DNA of 64,000 nucleotides. Origin: Solimonas sp036405815 (lineage in GTDB: Bacteria > Pseudomonadota > Gammaproteobacteria > Nevskiales > Nevskiaceae). The position numbers and the translations under genes are program-made. The stretch covers positions 1 to 64,000 of the forward strand of contig DASWWX010000033.1 in the NCBI GenBank assembly GCA_036405815.1, read 5' to 3'. Position 1 is the first letter of the stretch. Each line of letters opens with the position of its first letter. The notes below the pieces were generated by a model. The model made no database searches. It had not been told where the DNA came from and saw only the letters and a list, made by a program, of their open reading frames with translations. This document shows positions 18,163 to 27,899 of this stretch, piece after piece.

Positions 18163-19374
18163 CTATTCAAGTGCTCTGTAGGCGGAATCGTACGAATCCA
18201 CAGCCGCATGGACGTCGAGGATGGCGCGGGCCCTCTGGCGAATATCCCTCCTGGGAACGGACTTCAGCGCCAATACTTCGTCCGAGCGCCGTTGCAATTC
18301 TTCCGCAACATCAGGACCGACGACGATTCCACCTCCGGTGTCGCGGATAATCTGCTCCACGTCACCTACGCCAACATTGCAGATGGCCGGCAGACCACAT
18401 GCCAGATACTCGCCAAGCTTCGTCGGTGATACGCCAGCGCTCGAGAAGGTCGGGATGATGAAGCACAACCCCACATCCGCCGCCCCGAGTATTGCCGGAA
18501 CTTCCGAATAACTCGCGGACCGGGAGGACACCGCACCATCGATGTCCAGACCGATCTCTTTGGCTCTGGCGACGAAACCGGCGACCGGGTGGCTTCCGAC
18601 AAACAGCAGATGTGCGTTTCCGGCTTGGGCACGGACGGCCGCGAAGCAGCGCAGGATGTCGTCCAGAAGGTAGACGGACCCAAGCGACCCAAGATAGACA
18701 AGAAGCCAAGTGTGCTCCTGCACGCCAAGGTCACTTCGGGCCAAACGACGAGCGGAATCGTCCGGCAGATCGAACTGGGTGAAGTCCACAGAGCACGGGA
18801 TCACACTAGTATGCGCGCCCTTGAAACAGGACCAGCCAACGACATGCGCTCGCGCGGCCTCGGTGAGGAGGACTATTCCGTCAGCCGACGCGATGTATCG
18901 CGCCTCCTTGCGCTTCCAGCGCCTATAGATCCAGCGGTAGATGAACCTGGTCTGGGGCCAACGATTCCCCTCGAGTCGCTGATCTACCCAGAAGCCACGC
19001 ATGTCGAACAGGAAACGCGCTCCCGTCGCACGCTTTACCGCCAAAGCAGCGTCCGCCGGCACATAGCTTCGGCAGTGCACGATGTCGAACCGGACGGACT
19101 TGGCAGCCGCCAACGCGGCCCGCTTCATTCGACGGGTATCGGCGATCTTCGCCAGGACACCCGGCAGTGTGGAGTACGTCTGTGGAAGCCAGTGCAGCGG
19201 CAACCCCCTGATCGTCTCAAGCACGGCGCCCACGCTTGATCGGTCGGCATCGTTCTCGAACGCAACGACGGTGATCTCGTGTCCCTTGGCGGCGAGCCTG
19301 GAGAGATAGGGCAGAACTTGTGCCTGCCCAATGCGCGAGGTCAGTCCGTTGTAGGAAAGAAACAGTATTCGCAC
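18163..19374 (-). CDS. GT4-family glycosyltransferase
   Basis: A 403-residue GT-B protein, beginning RILFLSYNGLTSRIGQAQVLPYL, the acceptor-domain start typical of many GT4 proteins in capsule loci. FDIVHCRSY, FDMRGFWVD and KRKEARYIASADGIV follow; the donor domain has LVYLGSLGSVY, SYSEVPAILGAADVGL and SPTKLGEYLACGLP. The start is GTG 19374 with AGAAGG upstream. Codon use looks less GC-biased than in flanking housekeeping genes, as is common for transferred sugar-polymer genes. The sugar transferred is unknown. Confidence 0.85.
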   Translation of the reverse strand: MRILFLSYNGLTSRIGQAQVLPYLSRLAAKGHEITVVAFENDADRSSVGAVLETIRGLPLHWLPQTYSTLPGVLAKIADTRRMKRAALAAAKSVRFDIVHCRSYVPADAALAVKRATGARFLFDMRGFWVDQRLEGNRWPQTRFIYRWIYRRWKRKEARYIASADGIVLLTEAARAHVVGWSCFKGAHTSVIPCSVDFTQFDLPDDSARRLARSDLGVQEHTWLLVYLGSLGSVYLLDDILRCFAAVRAQAGNAHLLFVGSHPVAGFVARAKEIGLDIDGAVSSRSASYSEVPAILGAADVGLCFIIPTFSSAGVSPTKLGEYLACGLPAICNVGVGDVEQIIRDTGGGIVVGPDVAEELQRRSDEVLALKSVPRRDIRQRARAILDVHAAVDSYDSAYRALE

Positions 19375-19431
19375 GCTAGGGCCTTCTGAAGCTCGATCAA
19401 TCGCCGAATGAAATGACGCATTCCTTACGAA

Positions 19432-20553
19432 TCACACATCGTCCCTTCGCCATCCGGGAAGGATCGAATCCAGGTATCGCTCCGCAATAACCCCGGCACC
19501 AAACTCCGACGCTCGTGCACGCAGCGCTGCGCGATCCACAGGAGCTCCCATCGCAGCCTTCATGCCACACGCAAGGGCTTGCGCATCCCCCGGCACCACC
19601 AAAGTACCGAGACGACCATTGTCCAGCACCTCCCGCGGCCCGGCCACGCAATCTGTACTGACCACTGGCAGTCCGAACTCCATTGCTTCAACCAGCACGT
19701 TCCCGAACCCTTCATAGTCCGAAGAGAGCACGAATAGATCGGCTGCGGCGTAGTAGGGCGACGGATCCGCGACGAAACCCGGCAAGAGCACTTGCCCCCC
19801 CAGGCCAAGCCGTTCAACTCTCGCCTTGAGCTGGGCCCTTTCCTCGCCGTCGCCATCGCCGACGATGCACAACGTTCCACGCCGTTCAGCGGGCAGGAGC
19901 GCGAACGCGTCCAAGAGCAGATCGTGGCGTTTCACCGACTTCATACGACCGACCGTAAGGACACGGGGGCGTGGGCTGTCGCCGAACGGATCCTGCGTAT
20001 CAGCACTGCACGTCGCCCGTCCTGTCGCGGCCGGGTTGTGGATGACTTGGAACCGGGTACGCGGCAAGCCCGACAGGCGCGCGAGATCATCGGCGACGCC
20101 GGCGGACACGGCCACGCGCGCATCGGCCAGCGGATACAGCAGGCGCTGGCTGCCGCGTAGCGCGAGCCGGTGCAGGCGTCCGCGCCGACCATAAGCGATC
20201 GACAGCGGCGAGTGCTCGCTCACGACGACGCGGCCGCGGAACCCCGCCATGCGCGCCGCCAGCGGCGCCAGAACCGTCAGCGGCCACATCGCCGCGAGCA
20301 GCGCCTGCGGACGTGCATGCTTCAGGTAGGCGACGAGCGGCGACAGTGCATCGCGCACGCGGCGCGCCCCGAGATCGACCACCGTGACGCCTGCCGGCAG
20401 CAGCGGCAGCAGCTCGCCGCGCGCCTGCCGCAGCACGAACTCGACGCCGACCCCACGCCGCAGCCACTCCGTTGCGAGCGTCACGTGCAGGCGCTCGCCC
20501 CCCCCCGAACGTAGGTCCGGGAGCAGCACTGCGACGGTGGGAGCGTGCGTCAT
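19432..20553 (-). CDS. GT4-family glycosyltransferase with N-terminal poly-G tract
   Basis: A 373-residue GT-B transferase: PDLRSGGGERLHVTLA at residues 12-27, VVVSEHSPL, then LTVGRMKSVKRHDLLLDAF, GFVADPSPYYAAADLFVLSS and EGFGNVLVEAMEFGLPVVSTD. The start is the ATG at 20553, overlapping the acetyltransferase stop (ATGA); the open frame continuing to 21165 lies antisense-free but inside the acetyltransferase in another frame and is not used. The glycine triplet of the GGxER motif is encoded by nine consecutive G bases (20498-20506 on the plus strand as C), a site where a one-base slip would abolish the protein after residue 19. Confidence 0.87.
   Translation of the reverse strand: MTHAPTVAVLLPDLRSGGGERLHVTLATEWLRRGVGVEFVLRQARGELLPLLPAGVTVVDLGARRVRDALSPLVAYLKHARPQALLAAMWPLTVLAPLAARMAGFRGRVVVSEHSPLSIAYGRRGRLHRLALRGSQRLLYPLADARVAVSAGVADDLARLSGLPRTRFQVIHNPAATGRATCSADTQDPFGDSPRPRVLTVGRMKSVKRHDLLLDAFALLPAERRGTLCIVGDGDGEERAQLKARVERLGLGGQVLLPGFVADPSPYYAAADLFVLSSDYEGFGNVLVEAMEFGLPVVSTDCVAGPREVLDNGRLGTLVVPGDAQALACGMKAAMGAPVDRAALRARASEFGAGVIAERYLDSILPGWRRDDV
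20498..20506 (-). repeat. G9 homopolymer in a glycosyltransferase gene
   Basis: Nine C on the plus strand (nine G in the coding strand) covering codons 16-19 of the GT4 gene. Candidate slipped-strand site; the glycines are expected from the family motif but the GGG codons are not typical here. Confidence 0.9.
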
Positions 20554-21137
20554 TCGCCGACAGCCCGGTCGCGGTGGCCTAGGATCTTCGCCGGCACGCC
20601 GCCAGCGATCTCGCGACGGCCGACGTCGCGTACTACCACCGCGTTCGCGGCGATGACTGCGCCATCGCCCACCGTCACGCCCTTCAGTACGACGACGCCG
20701 GCGGCGATCCATACGTCGTCGCCGACGACGATCGGCGCCGACTGATAGCCGGCTTCTCGCAACGGGACGACATTGCCGTTGCGGATATCGTGGTTCTGGT
20801 CCCGGAGCGTTACGCGTTCGGCGATGAGGCAGTCGTTGCCGATGCGCAGCCCTGCCTTCGCTGTCAGCGTGCTCCACGGGCCGACGAACGTGTCGTCGCC
20901 GATCTCGATGCGTGCGCCCATCGCGACGATAGACACGCCACGAGAAATCGTGCAGCGCCGGCCGATCACCACCCCCCCCCCATCCGTCGCCTGCAGCAAC
21001 ACGCCGGGAGCTAGGGCGACGCCGTCGCCCAGCACGACACCCGGCCGACTGCAGCGGACCCAGAACCGGCGCAATGCGAAGACGAACGGCCTCGACCGCG
21101 CGATGAGCGCACGCATCAGCCGGGCAACCGTCTTCAT
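20550..21137 (-). CDS. Hexapeptide-repeat O-acetyltransferase (WbbJ/CysE-like fold)
   Basis: Predicted acetyl-CoA-dependent acetylation of a sugar in the repeat unit. The 195 residues show left-handed beta-helix repeats from about residue 35 (VVLGDGVALAPGVLL, VVIGRRCTISRGVSI, IEIGDDTFVGPWST) and the catalytic-His segment RDQNHDIRNG near residue 111, then IVVGDDVWIAAGVVVLKGVTVGDGAVIAA and GVPAKILG. GGAGG lies 7 bases before ATG 21137. It contains ten consecutive G bases at codons 53-56. Its stop overlaps the start of the next glycosyltransferase. Confidence 0.88.
   Translation of the reverse strand: MKTVARLMRALIARSRPFVFALRRFWVRCSRPGVVLGDGVALAPGVLLQATDGGGVVIGRRCTISRGVSIVAMGARIEIGDDTFVGPWSTLTAKAGLRIGNDCLIAERVTLRDQNHDIRNGNVVPLREAGYQSAPIVVGDDVWIAAGVVVLKGVTVGDGAVIAANAVVVRDVGRREIAGGVPAKILGHRDRAVGE
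20972..20981 (-). repeat. G10 homopolymer in the acetyltransferase gene
   Basis: Ten C on the plus strand, coding Gly53-Gly-Gly-Val56 of the acetyltransferase. Gain or loss of one base would truncate the enzyme before its catalytic histidine. Candidate phase-variation tract. Confidence 0.9.
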
Positions 21138-21180
21138 GAGGGCGCCTCCGAACCGGACGCTTCATACGCCTCGCGAACGG

Positions 21181-22080
21181 TCACTTGCTCGCCCCCTCAG
21201 TGAACCCCCACTCGGTGGAGAGGTCCCTGCGGAGCGTTCGCGATAGCAATGCGACGTCCTCGCGCATGCGCTCGCGAATCTGGACCCGCAGCGCCTCCGG
21301 CACCGGCTCGCGCTTGCGATAGGCAACGTTGTGACGTCGGATTACAGCTAGTATGCCGAGCCGGCCTCGCACTCCGAGCGCCGACTTCAATCGGGCCAGT
21401 CGAAGCACCCAGCGATCCAACCACGGCGAACGGCGCTCTTTGGCGCCGTTCACCGTCTCCAAGGTCGGCACCAACATCGCCGGAAGGCCGAGGAACGCGC
21501 GAACTGCATCGAACACGCGCTGTGGATCGGCCTTCAGATCATCGAACACGACCACGTGGACTCGCTCGCGCGGGACGCGGCGGAAGAGCCGCTCCAGCTG
21601 TTTTCCCAGCGCGCAGCAATCGAAGTAAGCCATGTGGCTGGCGGGCGCATACCCATCCCGGATCCCATCGCGCCCACCCTCGAGGCGTGAATCACTGAGC
21701 AGCACCGCCTCGGCGAGATCGGTCACCAGCTCGTTGCCATTGAAACAGTGCTGCTCGTGCATCGAAGCGATGAGCGACACGGGATCGCGCACCATGACGA
21801 TAAACTTCGCCGTGGGAGCATAGTCGAGGATGGCCGGCACGGCGCTCGGCGAGTAAAGATGCCACACGGAAGCCTCAGCGACCCATAGCGTTTCCGGATC
21901 GGCGCTGGCGAACAACGCCTCGTAAGCCGCCAATGTCGGCGTCCACCGATGCTCTTCGCAGAAGTAATGCGGCTCCTTCACCGGGGAAACGAACACTTCA
22001 GGACACGCCGAGAGCCAACGCGCCATTAGCGTTGTTCCGCACTTCGGAGCACCCAAGACAAAAAGATCGGGGCGCTTCAC
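21181..22080 (-). CDS. Sulfotransferase-domain protein
   Basis: Predicted to transfer sulfate from PAPS to a glycan hydroxyl. The 299 residues carry the 5'-phosphosulfate loop LGAPKCGTT at residues 9-17 and the 3'-phosphate motif KFIVMVRDPVSLIASMHEQH, with the Arg-Asp-Pro core near residue 98. A C-terminal basic region follows. The start is GTG in a GTGA overlap with the flippase gene. Located among sugar-transfer genes, its target is probably the capsule or O-antigen repeat unit. PAPS could be made by CysC (44099-44719). Confidence 0.87.
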   Translation of the reverse strand: MKRPDLFVLGAPKCGTTLMARWLSACPEVFVSPVKEPHYFCEEHRWTPTLAAYEALFASADPETLWVAEASVWHLYSPSAVPAILDYAPTAKFIVMVRDPVSLIASMHEQHCFNGNELVTDLAEAVLLSDSRLEGGRDGIRDGYAPASHMAYFDCCALGKQLERLFRRVPRERVHVVVFDDLKADPQRVFDAVRAFLGLPAMLVPTLETVNGAKERRSPWLDRWVLRLARLKSALGVRGRLGILAVIRRHNVAYRKREPVPEALRVQIRERMREDVALLSRTLRRDLSTEWGFTEGASK

Positions 22081-23420
22081 TTAAACCACCTCGCAGAGAA
22101 ACCACGGACGGCGAAGACGCTGCCGTCCACCCCGAGTTTGCGACGCGCGGTCATCCAGAACGCGAAATTCCAGAGTGTCGTCGAAACCAGCGTAGCGATG
22201 GCCGCGCCAGCCATTCCGAACGGCGGCACAAGCGCAAGGCCAAGCAGCAGTTGCGCAATCGCGGAGAGGGACAGCCAGCGAGCGGCATCGCGCTCGAGTC
22301 CGGTCATGTTCAGCAGCAGACCGACGGAACCGAAAAGGGCGTTGACCATCTGCGCCGCGGCGAGCAGCATCAATGGCAGGCGCGCGCCGACATACTCGGC
22401 CCCGTAAAGAAGGGAGACGATCCGGTCCCCGCCGATCAGGAAAACGAGGAAGACCGGCACCGTAAGTGCACCGCTGCAGAGCGCGCCCGCGCTCGCCAGC
22501 TTCTGTAGGCCGGCCGTGTCGCCCGTGGCGTGCAGACGCGCGACATAGGGCCCGAGGATCATATTCGCCGTCTGCAAGCCGAACGCGGCCAGCGTGGCGG
22601 CCGATGCAGCGACCTTGTAGAGGCCGACATCCGGCCCGGCGTGGAACAGGCCAAGGAGCAGCACGCCGGATTGATTGCCGACGACCTGCAAGCCACCGAT
22701 CAATGCCAGAGGAAGCGCGGCACGCCACCAAAGCCGCGCTCCGGTCGAGTCGGGAGTGGCGCCCTGGGCCGCATCCGGTGTGTGTTTCCACAGCATCATG
22801 GCGCCGATCGCGAATGCAAGAGCCGCGGCCAGCGCATGCAGCCACATCGCCTGCGGCGCCGACAACCTGCTCCACAAGCCCCAGCATGCAACTACGAGCA
22901 GGACCTGGAATCCGGGACGCAACACCGACTCGGGCAACTGCCCGGCGACGATGTGTCGCAGTCCCCGCAGCGCGGCACCACGCGCGTTTCCCAAGGCGAC
23001 AAGAGGAACGAGCACCAGTCCGGCGAGCAGCGTCGACCGCAATGCGACGTCGACCCGATCACCGAGCAGGAAGATCACGAGCGAGGCGATGCCGGCAACC
23101 AACAGCGACGTCGAAAAGATCGCACGAAAGGCCCAGCGCCATAGGCCGCGCAGCTCCGACCATGCGGCCTTCGCCTGGTTTTTCGCGGTCTCCCGCACAA
23201 CCAGTGTCGGGATGCCCACCTGGGAGGGCAGCGCAAGCACGGTGACCACGGCGAAGACGAAGGCGTAAACGCCATAGGCATCGGCGCCAAGGGCGCGCGC
23301 CAGCGCGACGGATGACAGCAAGGAGGTGCCCAGCGCCCCCACACGCACGAGCACGCTGCCCCGCACGGCCCGCAATAGCTGCGATCGCAGGCTCGACGGT
23401 TGTGACGGCGGATTCGTCAT
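22077..23420 (-). CDS. Wzx-type lipid-linked oligosaccharide flippase
   Basis: Predicted to move undecaprenyl-linked repeat units across the inner membrane. The 447-residue protein has about 12-14 hydrophobic segments, with an early SSVALARALGADAYGVYAFVFAVVTVLALPSQVGIPTLVVRE region characteristic of the polysaccharide transport (PST/MATE-like) family. ATG 23420 is selected because the 32 residues upstream are Ser/Arg-rich and overlap the adjacent epimerase. With the polymerase at 15642-16694 and the co-polymerase at 7598-9868 it completes the Wzx/Wzy set. The symbol wzx is functional rather than proven by close homology. Confidence 0.85.
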   Translation of the reverse strand: MTNPPSQPSSLRSQLLRAVRGSVLVRVGALGTSLLSSVALARALGADAYGVYAFVFAVVTVLALPSQVGIPTLVVRETAKNQAKAAWSELRGLWRWAFRAIFSTSLLVAGIASLVIFLLGDRVDVALRSTLLAGLVLVPLVALGNARGAALRGLRHIVAGQLPESVLRPGFQVLLVVACWGLWSRLSAPQAMWLHALAAALAFAIGAMMLWKHTPDAAQGATPDSTGARLWWRAALPLALIGGLQVVGNQSGVLLLGLFHAGPDVGLYKVAASAATLAAFGLQTANMILGPYVARLHATGDTAGLQKLASAGALCSGALTVPVFLVFLIGGDRIVSLLYGAEYVGARLPLMLLAAAQMVNALFGSVGLLLNMTGLERDAARWLSLSAIAQLLLGLALVPPFGMAGAAIATLVSTTLWNFAFWMTARRKLGVDGSVFAVRGFSARWFK

Positions 23421-23454
23421 CGCGGAAAGCAAGGCAGCGCTCGGGCGCCAGAAA

Positions 23455-24474
23455 TCATGCGGACTGCTCCGGGAAATAGCTGCGGTACCAGTCGACGAAC
23501 CGACCGACGCCCTCATCCACCGACACCATCGGGCGATAACCGACGCCGGCGACTAGTTCGGATACGTCCGCCTCGGTATCCGGCACATCACCCGCCTGCA
23601 GCGGCAGCATCTCCATCTGCGCCTCTCGGCCGAGCTTGCGCTCAAGCGTCTCGATGTACTGCAACAGTTCCACTGGCTGCTCGTTGCCAATGTTGTAGAT
23701 CCGGTACGGGGCCACGCCGCTGCAAGCCGGATCCGGCGCCGCGCCATTCCAGTCCACATCGCGGCCCGGAACCGTGTCCAGCGTGCGGATCACGCCTTCG
23801 ACGATGTCGTCGACGTAGGTAAAGCTGCGTTTGTGGTGGCCGTGGTTGAACACCTTGATCGGCTCGCCGGCGAGGATCGCCTTCGTGAACAGGAACAGCG
23901 CCATGTCAGGACGGCCCCAGGGGCCGTACACGGTGAAGAAGCGCAGGCCCGTGCAGGCGGTTCCGTAGAGATGCGCGTAGCTGTGCGCCATCATCTCGTT
24001 GGCCTTCTTGGTCGCTGCGTACAGCGTCAGGGGATGCTCAGTCGACTGGTGCTCGGAGAACGGCATCTTCGTGTTGGCGCCATATACCGAACTCGTCGAC
24101 GCGAAGACCAGATGCTCGACGCAGTGGTGCCGGCATCCCTCGAGGATATGCAGGAAACCGGTGACGTTGCTGCTGACGTAAACGTGCGGATTCTGCGCGG
24201 CGTAACGCACACCAGCCTGCGCGGCCAGGTTCACCACGCGCTGCGGTTTGTGCTGCGCGAACACCGCATCGATCGCCTCGCGATCGGCGAGGTCAGCGGC
24301 CACGTGCGTGTAACGGGGGTCATCCTGGAAACGCGCCAGGCGCGACTTCTTCAGGCCGACATCGTAATAGTCGTTAAGATTGTCGACACCGACCACCTCG
24401 TCGCCACGCGCCAGCAGGCGCATCGCGAGGTTGGAGCCGATGAAGCCGGCGGTGCCTGTTACCAGAACCTTCAC
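23455..24474 (-). CDS. UDP-glucuronate 4-epimerase-like NAD-dependent epimerase, copy 2
   Basis: The 339-residue product closely matches the epimerase at 11290-12300 over its whole length, sharing long identical runs such as AAQAGVRYAAQNPHVYVSS and GLRFFTVYGPWGRPDMALF. It has VTGTAGFIGS, NLNDYYD, STSSVYGAN and YAATKKANE. The start is GTG, overlapping the acyltransferase stop. Differences concentrate in the N-terminal third and near residues 225-240. Both copies may use UDP-uronic acids; one may have shifted to an N-acetyl uronic substrate made by the dehydrogenase at 26499-27773, but this is not readable from sequence. Confidence 0.9.
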   Translation of the reverse strand: MKVLVTGTAGFIGSNLAMRLLARGDEVVGVDNLNDYYDVGLKKSRLARFQDDPRYTHVAADLADREAIDAVFAQHKPQRVVNLAAQAGVRYAAQNPHVYVSSNVTGFLHILEGCRHHCVEHLVFASTSSVYGANTKMPFSEHQSTEHPLTLYAATKKANEMMAHSYAHLYGTACTGLRFFTVYGPWGRPDMALFLFTKAILAGEPIKVFNHGHHKRSFTYVDDIVEGVIRTLDTVPGRDVDWNGAAPDPACSGVAPYRIYNIGNEQPVELLQYIETLERKLGREAQMEMLPLQAGDVPDTEADVSELVAGVGYRPMVSVDEGVGRFVDWYRSYFPEQSA

Positions 24475-26486
24475 TTTTTATCTCCCAGATCGGAGTCCTT
24501 CTTCATCAGCGTCCTGAAGAAGCTCTCGACTTGCGGTGCAACATGGATGGCACCACGTACGTTCAGGTGCCCATTGTCGAAGTAGTAAGGAAGCCCGTCT
24601 CCGTCGGCGTAACGGCACATCCCGTTCCCACAAAAAACATCCTGCATCTTCAAGAAAGAAACGCCCGGAAGGGTGTCCGATCGTATGGCATCGAACGCGC
24701 GATTCGCCTCCGCGGCTCTGGCTGCGTTGTCAGCAGCGGTGAAAACAGGTCGCGGCTGCCCCTCCACTTCCGCCAAAGCCATTCGATAGGGGACGCTCCA
24801 TGGATAGGAAGGGACCTGCTCGATGATCCCGACCGTTCGCCCGACACTCGTACCCGCCTCCCGAACCACCCGGTTCAGGAGGTAGGCCAAGCTCTCGCCA
24901 CCCTCGGCAAACCCTTCCGCCTTGACAACATGATCCGTCTGCGGATTTGCGTGGAAATCCCAGGCCGCCGCAAGAACCAGAAACTTGATGCCTTCTTCCT
25001 GGACGAGCAGCCGGAAAACATCGTCATTGAATTCATGACAGCGCCAGTTGATTCTTCCCTTGAAGGAAATCTCTCCGAAGGGGAGAGGCGGGCAAGCGCT
25101 TCTTGAAAAGAAGACTCCCGACACACCCATGTTCTCGAGCGCTATGTCGAATGCAGGGAGCATCGCGTAGCCATAAGAGTCCCCCCAGATCGCGATCTCG
25201 GGCCGCCCCTCGGCGGCACCTACTCGGCAGGCACTCTCAACGGAAACTCGCCCCGTGCGGTTGAAGCAGTCATCCCGGTAGACCAGCCGGCTCCTCTCTT
25301 CGTCAAGCCGGACAACCCGGTCGGAGAACCGCGACGAAAGCCCTCTGTCGGCGAGCATTCCCGCGCCGGCCGTCGTGGACAGGAGGATGCCGACGAAGGT
25401 CCACTTCCAGATCCGCCGCGCGGGAAAAGCGTCGCGCCTCCGAAACGGCTTTTCCACGAAGTGCCACGAGAGAATCGCTGCAATGAAGGAGAGCGTCATC
25501 AACAGAAGCCCCTCCACCCATGTGAAATCCCTGTCGAGACTCAGATGTCGATAAAACGCTGCCAGTGGCCAATGCCAGAGATATAGCGAGTATGAAATCA
25601 AGCCCACGAAAACCATCGGCCGGTTTCCGATCAGGACGTTCGCAACCGACGACCCACCTGACCCCGCCCAGATGATCAGCGCCGCACCTGCACACGGCAG
25701 CAGGGCCCAGGGACCTGGGAAAGTCGAATCGGAATCAAGCAGGAACCCTGCCGCGACAATCAGCCCGAGACCACTCAGGACCGCCACGTCTCGCCGCCAC
25801 CGAACATCGATCGCGGGCACTCTCGCCACCGCGAGCCAGCCGCCGAGCGCTAGTTCCCAGGCCCGGAACGGCGACCAGTAGAAGACCTCTTGGGCACGCG
25901 TCTCGACTAGCAGCGCCGATGCGAGGAAAGAGACCAGGATGATCGCGCCGAACGCTGCACTTGCCGAGATGCGGGTATAACGCCTTAGAAGCAGGTAACA
26001 AGGGGGCAGCAGCAGATAGAACTGTTCCTCCACTGCCAGCGACCACGTGTGCAGCAGTGGTGACAGTTCAGCCGCGCCTCCGAAGTAACTCCCTTTCATC
26101 CAGAAATAGAAATTGGACACGAAGGCGACCGTCGCAAGAACGCTCTGCCCGAACTTCGTGAGATCACTTGGGAGCAGTAAAACCGTCGCAGCGAACACGC
26201 AAGCGAAAAGGACCACAACCAGCGCCGGAACAATCCTACGGGCTCGCCGTTCGTAGAAATCGGCATAGCTGAAGGTCGATTGCTGGAACTCCCGTTCGAT
26301 GATTCCAGTGATCAGAAAGCCTGAGATCACGAAGAAGACATCGACACCTACATAACCCCCAGGAACGCCGAGCCCGAAGTGGTACAGCACCACGAGAAGA
26401 ATCGCGATCGCCCGAAGGCCGTCGATGTCACGGCGATAGACCAACGCGAGAGGCGACTTGCCTCCGACTTGCAGTTCCTTCTGCAT
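24471..26486 (-). CDS. Acyltransferase-3 / SGNH two-domain O-acyltransferase
   Basis: Predicted membrane O-acetyltransferase of the OafA/YrhL group that modifies surface sugars. The 671 residues begin with the family motif YRRDIDGLRAIAILLVVLYHFG (His near residue 41), continue through about ten membrane segments including GGYVGVDVFFVISGFLI, and end in a periplasmic SGNH-like domain with the nucleophile segment IAIWGDSYGYAM near residue 435 and a late DGLPYYFDNGHLNVRG with Asp-x-x-His (about 640-650). Its base composition looks less GC-rich than the flanking genes. It lies 13 bases downstream of the dehydrogenase gene. Confidence 0.9.
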   Translation of the reverse strand: MQKELQVGGKSPLALVYRRDIDGLRAIAILLVVLYHFGLGVPGGYVGVDVFFVISGFLITGIIEREFQQSTFSYADFYERRARRIVPALVVVLFACVFAATVLLLPSDLTKFGQSVLATVAFVSNFYFWMKGSYFGGAAELSPLLHTWSLAVEEQFYLLLPPCYLLLRRYTRISASAAFGAIILVSFLASALLVETRAQEVFYWSPFRAWELALGGWLAVARVPAIDVRWRRDVAVLSGLGLIVAAGFLLDSDSTFPGPWALLPCAGAALIIWAGSGGSSVANVLIGNRPMVFVGLISYSLYLWHWPLAAFYRHLSLDRDFTWVEGLLLMTLSFIAAILSWHFVEKPFRRRDAFPARRIWKWTFVGILLSTTAGAGMLADRGLSSRFSDRVVRLDEERSRLVYRDDCFNRTGRVSVESACRVGAAEGRPEIAIWGDSYGYAMLPAFDIALENMGVSGVFFSRSACPPLPFGEISFKGRINWRCHEFNDDVFRLLVQEEGIKFLVLAAAWDFHANPQTDHVVKAEGFAEGGESLAYLLNRVVREAGTSVGRTVGIIEQVPSYPWSVPYRMALAEVEGQPRPVFTAADNAARAAEANRAFDAIRSDTLPGVSFLKMQDVFCGNGMCRYADGDGLPYYFDNGHLNVRGAIHVAPQVESFFRTLMKKDSDLGDKK

Positions 26487-26498
26487 GCTGCGCAGCGA

Positions 26499-27773
<1,275 letters not shown>

Positions 27774-27899
27774 ACACACTCACCTAAAGTTCGGTTTTAT
27801 ATTAGCCTTCAATTAAGCGGCCATCTAAGCGGTGCGATCAAATCAGTCGCAAGGCACGACGGCAGCTCACTCTTGCATCACTCCATAAATCCTGAAAGG

